This document shows positions 35,237 to 44,385 of a DNA stretch of 64,000 bases, one piece after another. The notes beneath the pieces were generated by a model. That model was given only the letters and a program-made list of their open reading frames with translations. It had not been told where the DNA came from and ran no database searches. Made by a program: the position numbers and the translations under genes. Every line of letters starts with the position of its first letter. Position 1 is the stretch's first letter. Where the stretch lies: NCBI GenBank assembly GCA_031261085.1, contig JAISKB010000007.1:1-64000 (forward strand). The letters run 5' to 3'. This DNA is from Christensenellaceae bacterium (GTDB taxonomy: Bacteria; Bacillota; Clostridia; Christensenellales; CAG-138).

Positions 35237-36880
35237 GTGGAACGAACATTGGAAAACATAACGATCAACGGCGCTATGCTCAAGGATATGTTCCTGACCG
35301 GCGCTGCCTTATTGGAAAAAAACAAAGCGCACATTGATTCGCTCAATGTATTCCCGGTGCCGGATGGCGACACGGGCACCAACATGTCGATGACGATGCA
35401 ATCCGCCGCGCGGGAAATTAAGGCCTGCGCGGGCACGCGGGTGTGCGATGTGGCCGCGGCCGCCTCGCTCGGCTCGCTCAAGGGCGCGCGGGGCAACAGC
35501 GGCGTCATACTCTCGCAGATATTCCGCGGCTTTTCGCGGGCGCTCGATGACGCCGAAGAGATGGATGGCGCCATGCTGGCGGCGGCCCTCAAAACGGGCA
35601 CCGAAGCGGCTTATAAGGCCGTAATGAAGCCCAAAGAAGGCACCATGCTCACGGTTTCCCGCATGATAGGCGAAGCCGTGGCCGAGCGCTGCGCGGCGGG
35701 CGCAAATGTGTATAAGCTCATGGATGTCATCATCGAGCGGGGCGAAATCGCGCTAAAGCTCACCCCCGACCTACTGCCGGTGCTTAAGGAAGCCGGCGTG
35801 GTGGACTCGGGCGGCAAGGGGCTGCTCACGATCTTCCGCGGTTTTAAAATGGCGCTCGACGGCGAGGAAATCGACGATTATGCCGAAGAGGCTCTAAGCG
35901 AAGCGCCCTCCGAGGATGTGCTGACGCTGGATGACGTGAATGACATCAAGTTTGGCTATTGCACCGAATTTTTCATCATCCACCTCGACGAATCCTTCAG
36001 CGAAGAGGAATTGGATCGCTTCCGCGAGAAGCTCACGCGCATCGGCGACAGCGTGGTGGTGGCCTATGACAGCGATTTTATCAAGGTTCATGTGCACTCC
36101 AACGCGCCGGGTAAAATACTGCAGCTGGCGCTGCGGTTGGGCGAAATCAACAAGCTCAAGGTCGACAATATGCGGGAGCAGAACCGCGAGCTGCAAGAAA
36201 ACTTAAAAAAGAGCGAAAAGGAAAGCGCCATGGTGGCGGTGAGCACCGGCAAGGGGATAGACGCCATATTCACCGACCTGGGCGTGGACGCCATCATCGA
36301 GGGCGGGCAAACCATGAACCCCAGCATCGACACCATCGCCAAGGCGATACGCCGGGTTAACGCGCGCAACGTATTTGTGCTGCCCAACAATTCCAACATC
36401 ATTATGGCGGCGCAGCAGGCGGCGGAATTGAGCGAGCGCAACGTGATCGTTCTGCCTACCAAAACGGTGGTGCAGGGTATCAGCGCCGCTACCGCCTACA
36501 TTGCGGAGGACAGCGTGGCCGATATTCAGGCGCGTATGCAAAAGGCGCTGGAGCATGTGCTCTCGGGCTCGGTCACCTATGCCGTGCGGGATACCTCGGT
36601 AAATGGCAACAAAATCGAAAAGGGCAACATCATCGGCCTGCTGGGCAGCGACATCGTGGCGGTGGGTAATAACATCGAAGAAGCCACGCTTAAGCTGCTG
36701 GATATCATGATGGAGCGGCAGGGCAAGGATAGCATCATTACGGTGCTGTACGGCGAAAATGTGGATGCGGATAACGCTGCCATGCTGGTGGAGCAGATGC
36801 AGGATAAGTACCCCCGTGCCGAAATCCTCGCGCAAGAGGGCGGCCAGCCGCTGTATTACTACTATATTTCGGTGGAATGA
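35237..36880 (+). CDS. fakA: DAK2 domain fatty acid kinase subunit FakA (YloV-like)
   Basis: 547 aa from the GTG at 35237. The upstream frame to 35105 overlaps the previous gene and is not family-like. A TTG four codons later is an alternative, since GGG sits very close to the GTG. The N-terminal DhaL-type kinase domain has NVFPVPDGDTGTNMSMTM (Mg-ATP binding Asp residues) and LGSLKGARGNSGVILSQIFRG. The C-terminal domain (from about residue 300) has KVHVHSNAPGKIL and IEGGQTMNPSIDTI, typical of FakA. It phosphorylates fatty acids carried by FakB proteins, none of which are in this window. It overlaps recG by 4 bases. Confidence 0.93.
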   Translation: MERTLENITINGAMLKDMFLTGAALLEKNKAHIDSLNVFPVPDGDTGTNMSMTMQSAAREIKACAGTRVCDVAAAASLGSLKGARGNSGVILSQIFRGFSRALDDAEEMDGAMLAAALKTGTEAAYKAVMKPKEGTMLTVSRMIGEAVAERCAAGANVYKLMDVIIERGEIALKLTPDLLPVLKEAGVVDSGGKGLLTIFRGFKMALDGEEIDDYAEEALSEAPSEDVLTLDDVNDIKFGYCTEFFIIHLDESFSEEELDRFREKLTRIGDSVVVAYDSDFIKVHVHSNAPGKILQLALRLGEINKLKVDNMREQNRELQENLKKSEKESAMVAVSTGKGIDAIFTDLGVDAIIEGGQTMNPSIDTIAKAIRRVNARNVFVLPNNSNIIMAAQQAAELSERNVIVLPTKTVVQGISAATAYIAEDSVADIQARMQKALEHVLSGSVTYAVRDTSVNGNKIEKGNIIGLLGSDIVAVGNNIEEATLKLLDIMMERQGKDSIITVLYGENVDADNAAMLVEQMQDKYPRAEILAQEGGQPLYYYYISVE

Positions 36881-38901
36881 ACTTAAACGCGCCCATAACG
36901 CAACTTAAAGGAATCGGCCCGCGCCGCGCGCTGTTGCTCGGCAAGCTGGGCCTTTTCTCGTTGCGCGATCTGCTCTATTATGTGCCGCGGGATTATTGCG
37001 ATTATTCCAGCTTAACCGAGGTGGCAAAGGCGGCGCAGGGCGAGGACGCGGCGCTTTGCGTCACCATCTTGCGGGAACCCAAGCAAGCGCGCGTGCGGGG
37101 GAATTTGCGCATATGCACCGCCCCGGCTCAGGATGAGACCGGCAAGCTCACGCTCACCTGGTATAACCAGCCGTATGGCGGCGCGAAGCTGCAGGCGGGG
37201 CAGGTGCTATACGCCTGCGGCCGCATAGACCGCACGCATGGCGTCAAGCAGGTGAACCCCGTGCTGTTTGCGGCGCTGCCCGGCATGTTGCCGGTGTACC
37301 CCCTCGCCAAAGGCATATCGCAGACGCTGCTTAGGCAGGCGGCGCGCGAAGCGCTGCGCGCTTGTTTGCAGGGCTGCGGCGAAACCCTGCCCCCCGCCCT
37401 GCTGCAAACCTATGGCTTGCTTTCGCTGCAAAGCGCGCTGCAGGCGGTGCACTTCCCGCAAACGGTGGAGGAGGCTGCCGCCGCCCGCCGCCGCTTGGCG
37501 TTTGAGGATATGCTGCTGCTGCGCGTGATGCTGCGGCTGCTGCATGAGGAGCACGGCGCGGCGCCCGTGCGCCCGTTTAGGATGGAGGGTATACTGCCCG
37601 CGTTTGCGGCGCGTATGCCGTTTGCGCTCACCGGCGCGCAGCTGCGCGCTTCCCAAGAGATTGCGGCGGATTTAAACAAGCCGCAGGCCATGAACCGCCT
37701 GCTGCAGGGGGATGTGGGCAGCGGCAAAACCGCCGTCGCGCTGTTTGCCATGTTTGCGGCGGCGCAAAACGGGCGGCAGGCCGCGCTTATGGCGCCCACC
37801 GAAATATTGGCGCGGCAGCACTACGCGCAGCTTTGCGCGCTGTTTGGCGAGCAAAAGGTGTGCTTGCTGCAAGGCGGCATGCACAAGGCCGCGCGCGAGC
37901 AGGCTTATGAACAAATCCGCACGGGGGCGGTGACCGCCATCATAGGCACGCACGCGCTCCTGCAGGCGGGGGTGGAATTTTATGACCTGGGCCTGGTGAT
38001 TACCGATGAACAGCATCGCTTTGGCGTGCGGCAGCGCGCGGCCTTCGGCGCAAAGGGGAAGGAGCCCGGCGTGCATACGCTCATCATGAGCGCCACACCC
38101 ATACCGCGTACGCTTTCGCTCATACTCTATGGCGATTTGGATATTTCGGTGCTCGATGAGCTGCCGCCGGGCCGCAAGCCCATACTCACGCGCCTGGTGC
38201 CGCAGCGCAAACGCGCGGATATGTATGCGTTCGTGCAGGCGCAGGTACAGCAGGGCCGCCAGGCCTATGTGGTTTGCCCGCTGGTGGAGCAGAGCGACGC
38301 GCTGGAAAACGTGCTTTCCGCCGAGGATGTGTTCGCCGCGCTCCAGCATACCCTGCATGTGCGGCTGGGCCTGCTGCACGGGCAAATGCCGCAGGCGCAA
38401 AAGGAAGCGGTGGCCGCGGCCTTCCGCGCGGGAGAAATCGATGTACTGGTCGCCACCACCGTGATAGAGGTGGGGGTGGATGTGCCCAACGCCGCCGTGA
38501 TGGTCGTCGAAAACGCCGGGCGCTTTGGCCTGGCGCAGCTGCATCAGCTGCGCGGGCGCGTGGGGCGGTCGAGCGCGGCTTCCTACTGCTTTTTGCTGCC
38601 CGGGCAGGGCGGCGAGGGCGAAACCGCCATGGAGCGCTTGCGGCTGCTCACCAAAACGCAGGATGGCTTTGCCATCGCGCAAAAGGATTTGGAGATGCGC
38701 GGCCCGGGCGAATTCTTGGGGAAACGGCAGCACGGGCTATCCCAATTTGCCGCCGCGCGCCTTGTGACGGATATGGAGGTGCTGCGCCAGGCCGAAGAGG
38801 CGGCGGAGGCGCTGCTTTGCGCCGGCGCGGAGGCACAGCCCATATTAGCCGCCGCGCGGGCCAGACTGCTCGCGCTGCAAAACGAGGTTGTGCCCAATTG
38901 A
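36877..38901 (+). CDS. recG: ATP-dependent DNA helicase RecG
   Basis: 674 aa, full length. N-terminal wedge/OB domain (LTLTWYNQPYGGAKLQAGQVLYACGRI). Helicase motif I LLQGDVGSGKTAVAL, motif II DEQHRFG, motif III MSATPIPRTLSLILYGDLDISVLDELPPGRKP, and motif VI QLRGRVGRSSAASYC, followed by the TRG-like EFLGKRQHGLSQF. It reverses stalled replication forks. Start overlaps the FakA stop, the yloU-yloV-recG order common in Firmicutes. Confidence 0.97.
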   Translation: MNLNAPITQLKGIGPRRALLLGKLGLFSLRDLLYYVPRDYCDYSSLTEVAKAAQGEDAALCVTILREPKQARVRGNLRICTAPAQDETGKLTLTWYNQPYGGAKLQAGQVLYACGRIDRTHGVKQVNPVLFAALPGMLPVYPLAKGISQTLLRQAAREALRACLQGCGETLPPALLQTYGLLSLQSALQAVHFPQTVEEAAAARRRLAFEDMLLLRVMLRLLHEEHGAAPVRPFRMEGILPAFAARMPFALTGAQLRASQEIAADLNKPQAMNRLLQGDVGSGKTAVALFAMFAAAQNGRQAALMAPTEILARQHYAQLCALFGEQKVCLLQGGMHKAAREQAYEQIRTGAVTAIIGTHALLQAGVEFYDLGLVITDEQHRFGVRQRAAFGAKGKEPGVHTLIMSATPIPRTLSLILYGDLDISVLDELPPGRKPILTRLVPQRKRADMYAFVQAQVQQGRQAYVVCPLVEQSDALENVLSAEDVFAALQHTLHVRLGLLHGQMPQAQKEAVAAAFRAGEIDVLVATTVIEVGVDVPNAAVMVVENAGRFGLAQLHQLRGRVGRSSAASYCFLLPGQGGEGETAMERLRLLTKTQDGFAIAQKDLEMRGPGEFLGKRQHGLSQFAAARLVTDMEVLRQAEEAAEALLCAGAEAQPILAAARARLLALQNEVVPN

Positions 38902-38947
38902 GCCGTTTTTTGGTTGCGTAAAATCAGCTTGTACAGCAAACGATAAA

Positions 38948-38967
38948 GCGCGGCATCGCTGCCGCGC
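38948..38967. terminator. terminator between recG and the SASP pair
   Basis: GCGCGGCA, TCGC loop, TGCCGCGC; flanked by an A-run and by CTTATTA. It may serve recG and the minus-strand SASP gene. Confidence 0.6.
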
Positions 38968-39016
38968 CTTATTATGTTTGAAAGGGAATTTATAGTAAAT
39001 TCTTTGTTTTCACCTG

Positions 39017-39211
39017 TTATTTCATCAGGTTACCGCCCATGTTGCTCTCGGCATACGCGATCATGCGCTTCACCATTTCACCGCCGATGGAGCCTGCCTG
39101 ACGCGCCGTGATGTCGCCGTTGTAACCCGGGTTCAGGTTTACGTTAAGGGAGCTGGCTACCTCTGTTTTGAGCGCTTGCAGCTTCGCCTTGCTGGAAGAA
39201 TTGCTGGCCAT
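39017..39211 (-). CDS. alpha/beta-type small acid-soluble spore protein
   Basis: 64 aa from MASNSSSKAK at 39211 with AGGAG upstream. Matches the DNA-coating SASP family throughout: LKTEVASSLNVNL holds the germination-protease cleavage region, then YNGDITARQAGSIGGEMVKRMIAYAESNM. Made in the forespore, it coats spore DNA against UV. A second copy lies directly upstream, 48 bases away. Confidence 0.96.
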   Translation of the reverse strand: MASNSSSKAKLQALKTEVASSLNVNLNPGYNGDITARQAGSIGGEMVKRMIAYAESNMGGNLMK

Positions 39212-39259
39212 TGTTTCTATCTCCTTTCTTAGAGTATTGTCGTACCGCATGCGCCGCGG

Positions 39260-39454
39260 TTACTTCTTCATATTGGTTTCGGCATACGCGATCATGCGCT
39301 TCACCATTTCGCCGCCGATAGAGCCGGCCTCGCGGCTGGTCAAGTCGCCATTATAACCCTGCTTCAGGTTTACATTGAGGGAGTTGGCCACTTCGCTCTT
39401 GAAATTTTCCATCGACTGTTTGGATTCCGGGATCAAAACGTTCTTACTCGCCAT
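39260..39454 (-). CDS. alpha/beta-type small acid-soluble spore protein
   Basis: 64 aa from MASKNVLIPES at 39454, nine bases after AGGAGGTG; an in-frame GTG four codons earlier is inside that site. Contains FKSEVANSLNVNL, YNGDLTSREAGSIGGEMVKRMIAYAETNMKK. Very close to the neighbouring copy in its C-terminal two thirds but different in the first 16 residues, so an old tandem duplication. A forespore sigma-G promoter is expected upstream but I could not place a convincing one. Confidence 0.96.
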   Translation of the reverse strand: MASKNVLIPESKQSMENFKSEVANSLNVNLKQGYNGDLTSREAGSIGGEMVKRMIAYAETNMKK

Positions 39455-39466
39455 GTTTATTTTCAC

Positions 39467-39737
39467 CTCCTTTGCTTGATGGTGTAGCTATAATTTGTCC
39501 ACCGCAAAAAAAATTATGATTGGTAATTTAATGCATGGAGTTTTGCACAAATGCGCCGCGCTTGCGCAAAGCCTTGCGCTATGTGGCTTGCGGCATAGGG
39601 CAAGGCAAATTTACAAGAATTTTTTGTGTTTTATATGCAATAAAATGCCGCGATTATTTTACACCGTGCGGCTCAAAGCGCAAGCAAAACCGGGCGGTTT
39701 TTGCCCGCGAAACAATTACGGCGCCTGCAAGCGAGGC
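39467..39737. other. spacer with no gene seen
   Basis: About 270 bases between the SASP gene and the MarR promoter. It holds the SASP upstream region, then AT-rich sequence with repeated GCGCAAAGCC/GCCTTGCGC-like short inverted bits around 39570-39605. No frame with family features or a binding site. Confidence 0.5.
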
Positions 39738-39788
39738 TTGACGCAGGGCGCCGCACTGGGTATAATACGGTTTGTTAGTATCCTAACA
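39738..39788 (+). promoter_or_regulatory. MarR-operon promoter with palindromic operator
   Basis: TTGACG (39738-39743), exact 17-bp spacer, TATAAT (39761-39766). TGTTAG-TATC-CTAACA (39773-39788) is a perfect palindrome placed at the predicted start site, a typical position for self-repression by the MarR protein encoded 17 bases downstream. Confidence 0.8.
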
Positions 39789-39804
39789 GAAGGGAGGAAC
39801 GCGC

Positions 39805-40254
39805 ATGGAGCAATCGGGCAATATCGGCATCGCCATAAAAACGCTGGCCAACCTGTTAAGGCAGCATGGGCATGTCGGCATGGCGTGCGGCGAAACGCAC
39901 TCCACCGGCATGCAGGGGTGGATATTGAGCTATGTATATTTGCATCGGGAAGAAGATGTGTTCCAAAGGGATATCGAAGCGCGCTTTCATATCCGCCGTT
40001 CCACCGTTACGGGCATACTACACCGTATGGAAAACAACGGGCTTATCGAGCGCGTTTCGGTGCCGCAGGATGCGAGGCTGAAAAAGCTGGTGCTCACGCC
40101 CAAGGCGCTGGAGGTGCAGCTGCGCATCTGCGGGCGGCTGGACGCCATAGAAGCCCGCCTTACGCAGGGGCTTAGCGCGGCGGAAACGCGGGCCTTTTTG
40201 CAAACGGCGGAAAAGATGCGCCGCAATTTAGAAAACGATCCAGTTTCTTTATAA
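39805..40254 (+). CDS. MarR family transcriptional regulator
   Basis: 149 aa after GGGAGG. Winged helix with DVFQRDIEARFHIRRSTVTGILHRMENNGLIERVSVPQDARLKKLVLTPKA, where DAR and LT in the wing are typical MarR residues, and dimerisation helices at each end. It leads an operon with two ABC exporter subunits, so it probably senses a toxic compound and derepresses the pump. Confidence 0.92.
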   Translation: MEQSGNIGIAIKTLANLLRQHGHVGMACGETHSTGMQGWILSYVYLHREEDVFQRDIEARFHIRRSTVTGILHRMENNGLIERVSVPQDARLKKLVLTPKALEVQLRICGRLDAIEARLTQGLSAAETRAFLQTAEKMRRNLENDPVSL

Positions 40255-40268
40255 ATGGGGGGATATCA

Positions 40269-42002
40269 ATGATCAAAAAACTTTTGGGCAGCGTGCGCGA
40301 ATACAAGCGCGAGTCCATTTTGGCGCCGCTGACCGTTGCCGCCGAGGTGGTGCTCGAGGTGCTCATACCCAGGCTGATGGCCAACCTTATCGATAACGGC
40401 ATCGACGTGGGGAACATGAATTACATTATCAAAATCGGGCTGGTGCTGGTGGGCGCCTGCGCTTTTGCGCTGGTGCTGGGCGCGCTTTCGGGCCATTTTG
40501 CGGCATGCGCGGCGGCGGGCTTTTCCAAAAACCTGCGCAAGGATATGTACTATGCCGTGCAGGACTTTTCATTTTCCAATATCGACAGGTTCTCTACGGC
40601 CAGCCTGGTCACGCGGCTTACGACCGATGTAACCAACCTGCAAAACTCCTATCAAATGATCATCCGCGTGGCGGTGCGCAGCCCGTTGATGCTGCTGTTT
40701 TCCATGATTATGGTGTTCAGCGTCAACCGGCGTATGTCGCTTATTTTCCTTTGCGTGGTGCCGGTTTTGGCGATAGGCCTTTATTTTATCATGAGCGGTG
40801 CGCACCCGATTTTTACGCGCGTGTTCAAAACCTACGATACGCTCAACACCGTCGTGCAGGAAAATCTGCGCGGCATCCGCGTGGTTAAAACCTATGTGCG
40901 CGAGGATCATGAAATCAAAAAATTCGGCGAGGTTTCCAACACCATCTACAAGGACTTTTCCAAAGCCGAGGGGTTGGTGGCCTTCAACATGCCGCTGATG
41001 CAGGCTTCGGTATATACCTGCCTGCTGCTGATATCCTGGGTTGGTGCGCGCCTTATCGTGGGCGGTTCCATGACCACCGGCGACCTGGTTAGCATCATTT
41101 CCTACGCGATGCAAATCTTGATGGCGCTGATGTTCTTTTCGATGACCATCGTGATGATTACCATATCCCGCGCCAGCGCGCAGCGCATCGTGGAGGTGCT
41201 GGAGGAACGCAGCGATATCGTAAACCCGGAGCATCCCATTTACGAGGTGCGGGATGGCTCCATCGATTTCAGAGGCGTCAGCTTCAACTATGCCAAGGAA
41301 GCGCGCGAAAACTGCCTGCGGGATATCGAGCTGCACATAAAGGGCGGGGAGACCGTTGGTATAATAGGCGGCACGGGCGCGGGGAAAACCACGCTGGTGC
41401 AGCTGATACCAAGGCTATATGACGTGACCCTGGGCGCGGTATGCGTGGGCGGGGCGGATGTGCGCCAATACGATATAGAAACGCTGCGCGACGCGGTGGC
41501 GATGGTGCTGCAAAAGAACGAGTTGTTCTCCGGCACCATTAAAGAAAACTTGCGCTGGGGCAACCCCAACGCTACCGATGCCGAAATGGAGCACGCCTGC
41601 CGCTTGGCGCAGGCCGATGGCTTTATTAAGGCCTTCCCCGATGGGTATGACACCTATGTGGAGCAGGGCGGCACCAACGTTTCGGGCGGGCAGCGCCAAA
41701 GGCTTTGCATTGCGCGGGCCCTGCTAAAAAAACCGAAGATACTCATATTCGACGATTCCACCAGCGCGGTGGATACCGCGACCGATGCCGCCATACGGCA
41801 AGCGCTGCTGCATGAAATACCCGATACCACAAAGATTATCATCGCGCAGCGTGTGCTCAGCGTGCAGGATGCCGATATGATCGTGGTGCTCGATAACGGC
41901 CGCATCAACGCCGTGGGCACGCACGCGCAGCTGCTCGCCGGCAACACCATCTATCAGGAAGTTTACCATTCGCAGATGAAGGGAGGCGACTTCGATGCCT
42001 AA
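40269..42002 (+). CDS. ABC exporter, half-transporter with degenerate ATP site
   Basis: 577 aa. Six-helix ABC transmembrane domain (residues about 1-310) then an ATPase domain: Walker A GGTGAGKTTLVQL, signature VSGGQRQRLCIARAL, Walker B ILIFDDSTSAVD. The residue after the Walker B Asp is Asp rather than the catalytic Glu, as in the first subunit of heterodimeric exporters such as BmrC, LmrC and TM287. It pairs with the next gene, which it overlaps by 8 bases. Confidence 0.93.
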   Translation: MIKKLLGSVREYKRESILAPLTVAAEVVLEVLIPRLMANLIDNGIDVGNMNYIIKIGLVLVGACAFALVLGALSGHFAACAAAGFSKNLRKDMYYAVQDFSFSNIDRFSTASLVTRLTTDVTNLQNSYQMIIRVAVRSPLMLLFSMIMVFSVNRRMSLIFLCVVPVLAIGLYFIMSGAHPIFTRVFKTYDTLNTVVQENLRGIRVVKTYVREDHEIKKFGEVSNTIYKDFSKAEGLVAFNMPLMQASVYTCLLLISWVGARLIVGGSMTTGDLVSIISYAMQILMALMFFSMTIVMITISRASAQRIVEVLEERSDIVNPEHPIYEVRDGSIDFRGVSFNYAKEARENCLRDIELHIKGGETVGIIGGTGAGKTTLVQLIPRLYDVTLGAVCVGGADVRQYDIETLRDAVAMVLQKNELFSGTIKENLRWGNPNATDAEMEHACRLAQADGFIKAFPDGYDTYVEQGGTNVSGGQRQRLCIARALLKKPKILIFDDSTSAVDTATDAAIRQALLHEIPDTTKIIIAQRVLSVQDADMIVVLDNGRINAVGTHAQLLAGNTIYQEVYHSQMKGGDFDA

Positions 42003-43902
42003 AAATTCCGCTACGCCGCCGCGGGGCGGCTTTGCCTCCAACCAACGCAAGCCGGATACCAAGGCGCTGCGCCGCCTGTTAAGCTATATAGTGGGCGGTT
42101 ATAAGGTGCAGTTTGCGCTGGTGATACTGTGCATATTGGTCAGCTCGCTTACCGGCGTGGCGGGCTCCATGTTTTTGCGCACGGTGATTGACAGCTACAT
42201 AAAGCCGCTGCTGCTGGATGCGAACCCGGTGTTTACCGGGCTGCTGCACGCCATATTCACCATGGCCTGCGTATATGCTGTGGGGCTGGCGGCGAGCTAT
42301 GCGTTTACCCGCATCATGGTGGTGATATCGCAGGGCGTGCTAAAAACCATCCGCGATGATATGTTTGTGCATATGCAAACGCTGCCCATACGGTATTTTG
42401 ATACCCATACCCATGGCGATGTGATGAGCCACTACACCAACGATACCGATACCCTTAGGCAGATGATTGCCATGTCGCTGCCGCAGTTGCTGTCCTCTGT
42501 GGTAACGGTGGTGGCCGTGCTGGGGGCCATGCTGATTTTAAGCCCCATACTCACGGGCTTTGTGCTGGTGAGCGTGGCGTGCATGCTGACGGTTTCCCGC
42601 AAAATCGTGCGGCAGAGCGGCAAATATTTCGTGCGTCAGCAAACCTCGCTGGCGGATGTAAACGGGTATGTCGAAGAGATGATGCAGGGGCAAAAGGTGG
42701 TAAAGGTATTTTGCCACGAAGCTGCCACCAAGGCGGAGTTCGAGGTAAAGAGCGGCGAGCTGTGCGAAAACGCCACGCAGGCCAACCGCTTTGCGAATAT
42801 GCTCATGCCCATCATGGGCAATTTGGGCAACCTGCTGTATGTGCTGGTGGCCGTTGTGGGCGGCGCGCTGGCCCTGGGCGGGATAGGCGGCATAACGCTG
42901 GGCGCCATCGCCTCCTTCCTGCAGCTCACCAAAAACTTCACCATGCCCATCAACCAGGTGGCGCAGCAGTTCAACTTCATCGTTATGGCGCTGGCCGGGG
43001 CCGGCCGCATATTCCAACTGATGGATGAGGAGCCCGAGCAGGATACCGGCGATGTGACGCTGGTGCGCGCCAAGGAGGAAAACGGCGTTTTGACCGAGAC
43101 GAAGGTGCGCACCAAGCAATGGGCGTGGAAGCGCGTTACGCCTACGGGCGCCGAGTATATACGCCTGTGCGGCGATGTGCGTCTGATAGACGTGGATTTT
43201 GGCTATGTGCCCGAAAAGCCCGTGCTGCACGATGTTTCGCTCTACGCCAAGCCCGGGCAGAAAATAGCCTTTGTGGGCGCGACGGGCGCGGGTAAAACCA
43301 CCATCACCAACCTGATCAACCGGTTTTACGATGTAAACAGCGGGCAAATACTCTACGATGGCGTGGATGTGAAGGATATCCGCAAGGCCGACTTGCGGCG
43401 GAGTCTGGGCATGGTGCTGCAGGAGACCAACCTGTTTACCGGCACCGTGATGGAGAACATCCGCTACGGCAAGCTGGATGCTACGGATGCGGATGTGATT
43501 GCGGCGGCGAAGCTGGCCAACGCGCACGATTTTATCACCCGCCTGCCGCAGGGCTATGATACCCTGCTCTCCGGCGATGGCGGCGGCCTTTCGCAGGGGC
43601 AGCGGCAGCTGCTTTCCATCGCCCGCGCGGCGGTGGCGGACCCGCCCGTGATGATACTCGACGAGGCCACCAGCTCCATCGATACCCGCACCGAGGAAAT
43701 CGTGCAGCGGGGCATGGATAGCCTGATGCAGGGCCGCACCGTGTTCGTGATTGCGCACAGGCTCTCCACCGTGCAAAACGCCAAGGCCATCATGGTGCTG
43801 GAGCAGGGCCGCATCGTGGAGCGCGGCGACCATGACGCGCTGCTGGAGCAGAAGGGCCGGTACTACCGGCTGTATACCGGCTCGTTTGCCGAGGATGCTT
43901 AA
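41995..43902 (+). CDS. ABC exporter, half-transporter with canonical Walker B
   Basis: 635 aa. N-terminal cytoplasmic extension, six membrane helices, then the ATPase: Walker A GATGAGKTTITNL, Walker B VMILDEATSSID with the catalytic Glu, but signature LSQGQRQLL in place of LSGGQ. That is the matching asymmetry expected of the second subunit of a BmrCD/TM287-288-type heterodimer. An insert of about 35 residues before the ATPase domain (TLVRAKEENGVLTETKVRTKQWAWKR) is unusual and of unknown role. Probable multidrug or lipid export. Confidence 0.93.
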   Translation: MPKNSATPPRGGFASNQRKPDTKALRRLLSYIVGGYKVQFALVILCILVSSLTGVAGSMFLRTVIDSYIKPLLLDANPVFTGLLHAIFTMACVYAVGLAASYAFTRIMVVISQGVLKTIRDDMFVHMQTLPIRYFDTHTHGDVMSHYTNDTDTLRQMIAMSLPQLLSSVVTVVAVLGAMLILSPILTGFVLVSVACMLTVSRKIVRQSGKYFVRQQTSLADVNGYVEEMMQGQKVVKVFCHEAATKAEFEVKSGELCENATQANRFANMLMPIMGNLGNLLYVLVAVVGGALALGGIGGITLGAIASFLQLTKNFTMPINQVAQQFNFIVMALAGAGRIFQLMDEEPEQDTGDVTLVRAKEENGVLTETKVRTKQWAWKRVTPTGAEYIRLCGDVRLIDVDFGYVPEKPVLHDVSLYAKPGQKIAFVGATGAGKTTITNLINRFYDVNSGQILYDGVDVKDIRKADLRRSLGMVLQETNLFTGTVMENIRYGKLDATDADVIAAAKLANAHDFITRLPQGYDTLLSGDGGGLSQGQRQLLSIARAAVADPPVMILDEATSSIDTRTEEIVQRGMDSLMQGRTVFVIAHRLSTVQNAKAIMVLEQGRIVERGDHDALLEQKGRYYRLYTGSFAEDA

Positions 43903-43907
43903 GCGGC

Positions 43908-44369
43908 ATGGTGCGCGTGTTGTTCGTTTGCCACGGTAACATTTGCCGTTCGCCCATGGCGGAATTCGTGCTCAAGGATATGGTGCAAAAGCGCGGCCTT
44001 GCCGGTGATTTCTTCATCGGCTCGGCGGCTACCAGCCTGGAGGAAATCGGCAGCGCGCCGCACCCCGGCACACAGCGCAAGCTGCGCGCCCAAGGCGTGC
44101 CGGCAGGGGAGCACCGCGCCGTGCGGCTGACGATGGCGGATTATGACCGCTATGATTACCTGCTGGGTATGGATGGCCGCAATGTGCAGAACATGCGCCG
44201 CATTTTGGGCGGGGACCCGCAGGGCAAGGTGCGGCGCTTGCTGGACTTTACGCCGCGGCCGCGCGATATTGCCGACCCATGGTATACCGGCGATTTCGAC
44301 CGAACATATTTGGATATTGTAGAAGGCTGTGAGGCGTTTTTAAGGCATTGCGGCCAGGAGCAAGCCTGA
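43908..44369 (+). CDS. low molecular weight protein-tyrosine phosphatase
   Basis: 153 aa. The P-loop VCHGNICRSPMAE at residues about 7-19 is the C-X5-R signature (nucleophile Cys, binding Arg). The general-acid Asp lies in ADPWYTGDFD near residue 125. Length is normal. It starts six bases after the exporter gene, so is probably cotranscribed. Substrate unknown; such enzymes may also act on phospho-arginine. Confidence 0.93.
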   Translation: MVRVLFVCHGNICRSPMAEFVLKDMVQKRGLAGDFFIGSAATSLEEIGSAPHPGTQRKLRAQGVPAGEHRAVRLTMADYDRYDYLLGMDGRNVQNMRRILGGDPQGKVRRLLDFTPRPRDIADPWYTGDFDRTYLDIVEGCEAFLRHCGQEQA

Positions 44370-44385
44370 TGGAGGGGGCTGTGGC

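Noticed and set aside
42538..43833. A 431-codon open frame on the minus strand opposite the second exporter gene
   Set aside because: No family features, no binding site; the opposite frame is a complete ABC exporter. Long antisense frames are common in this GC-rich sequence.
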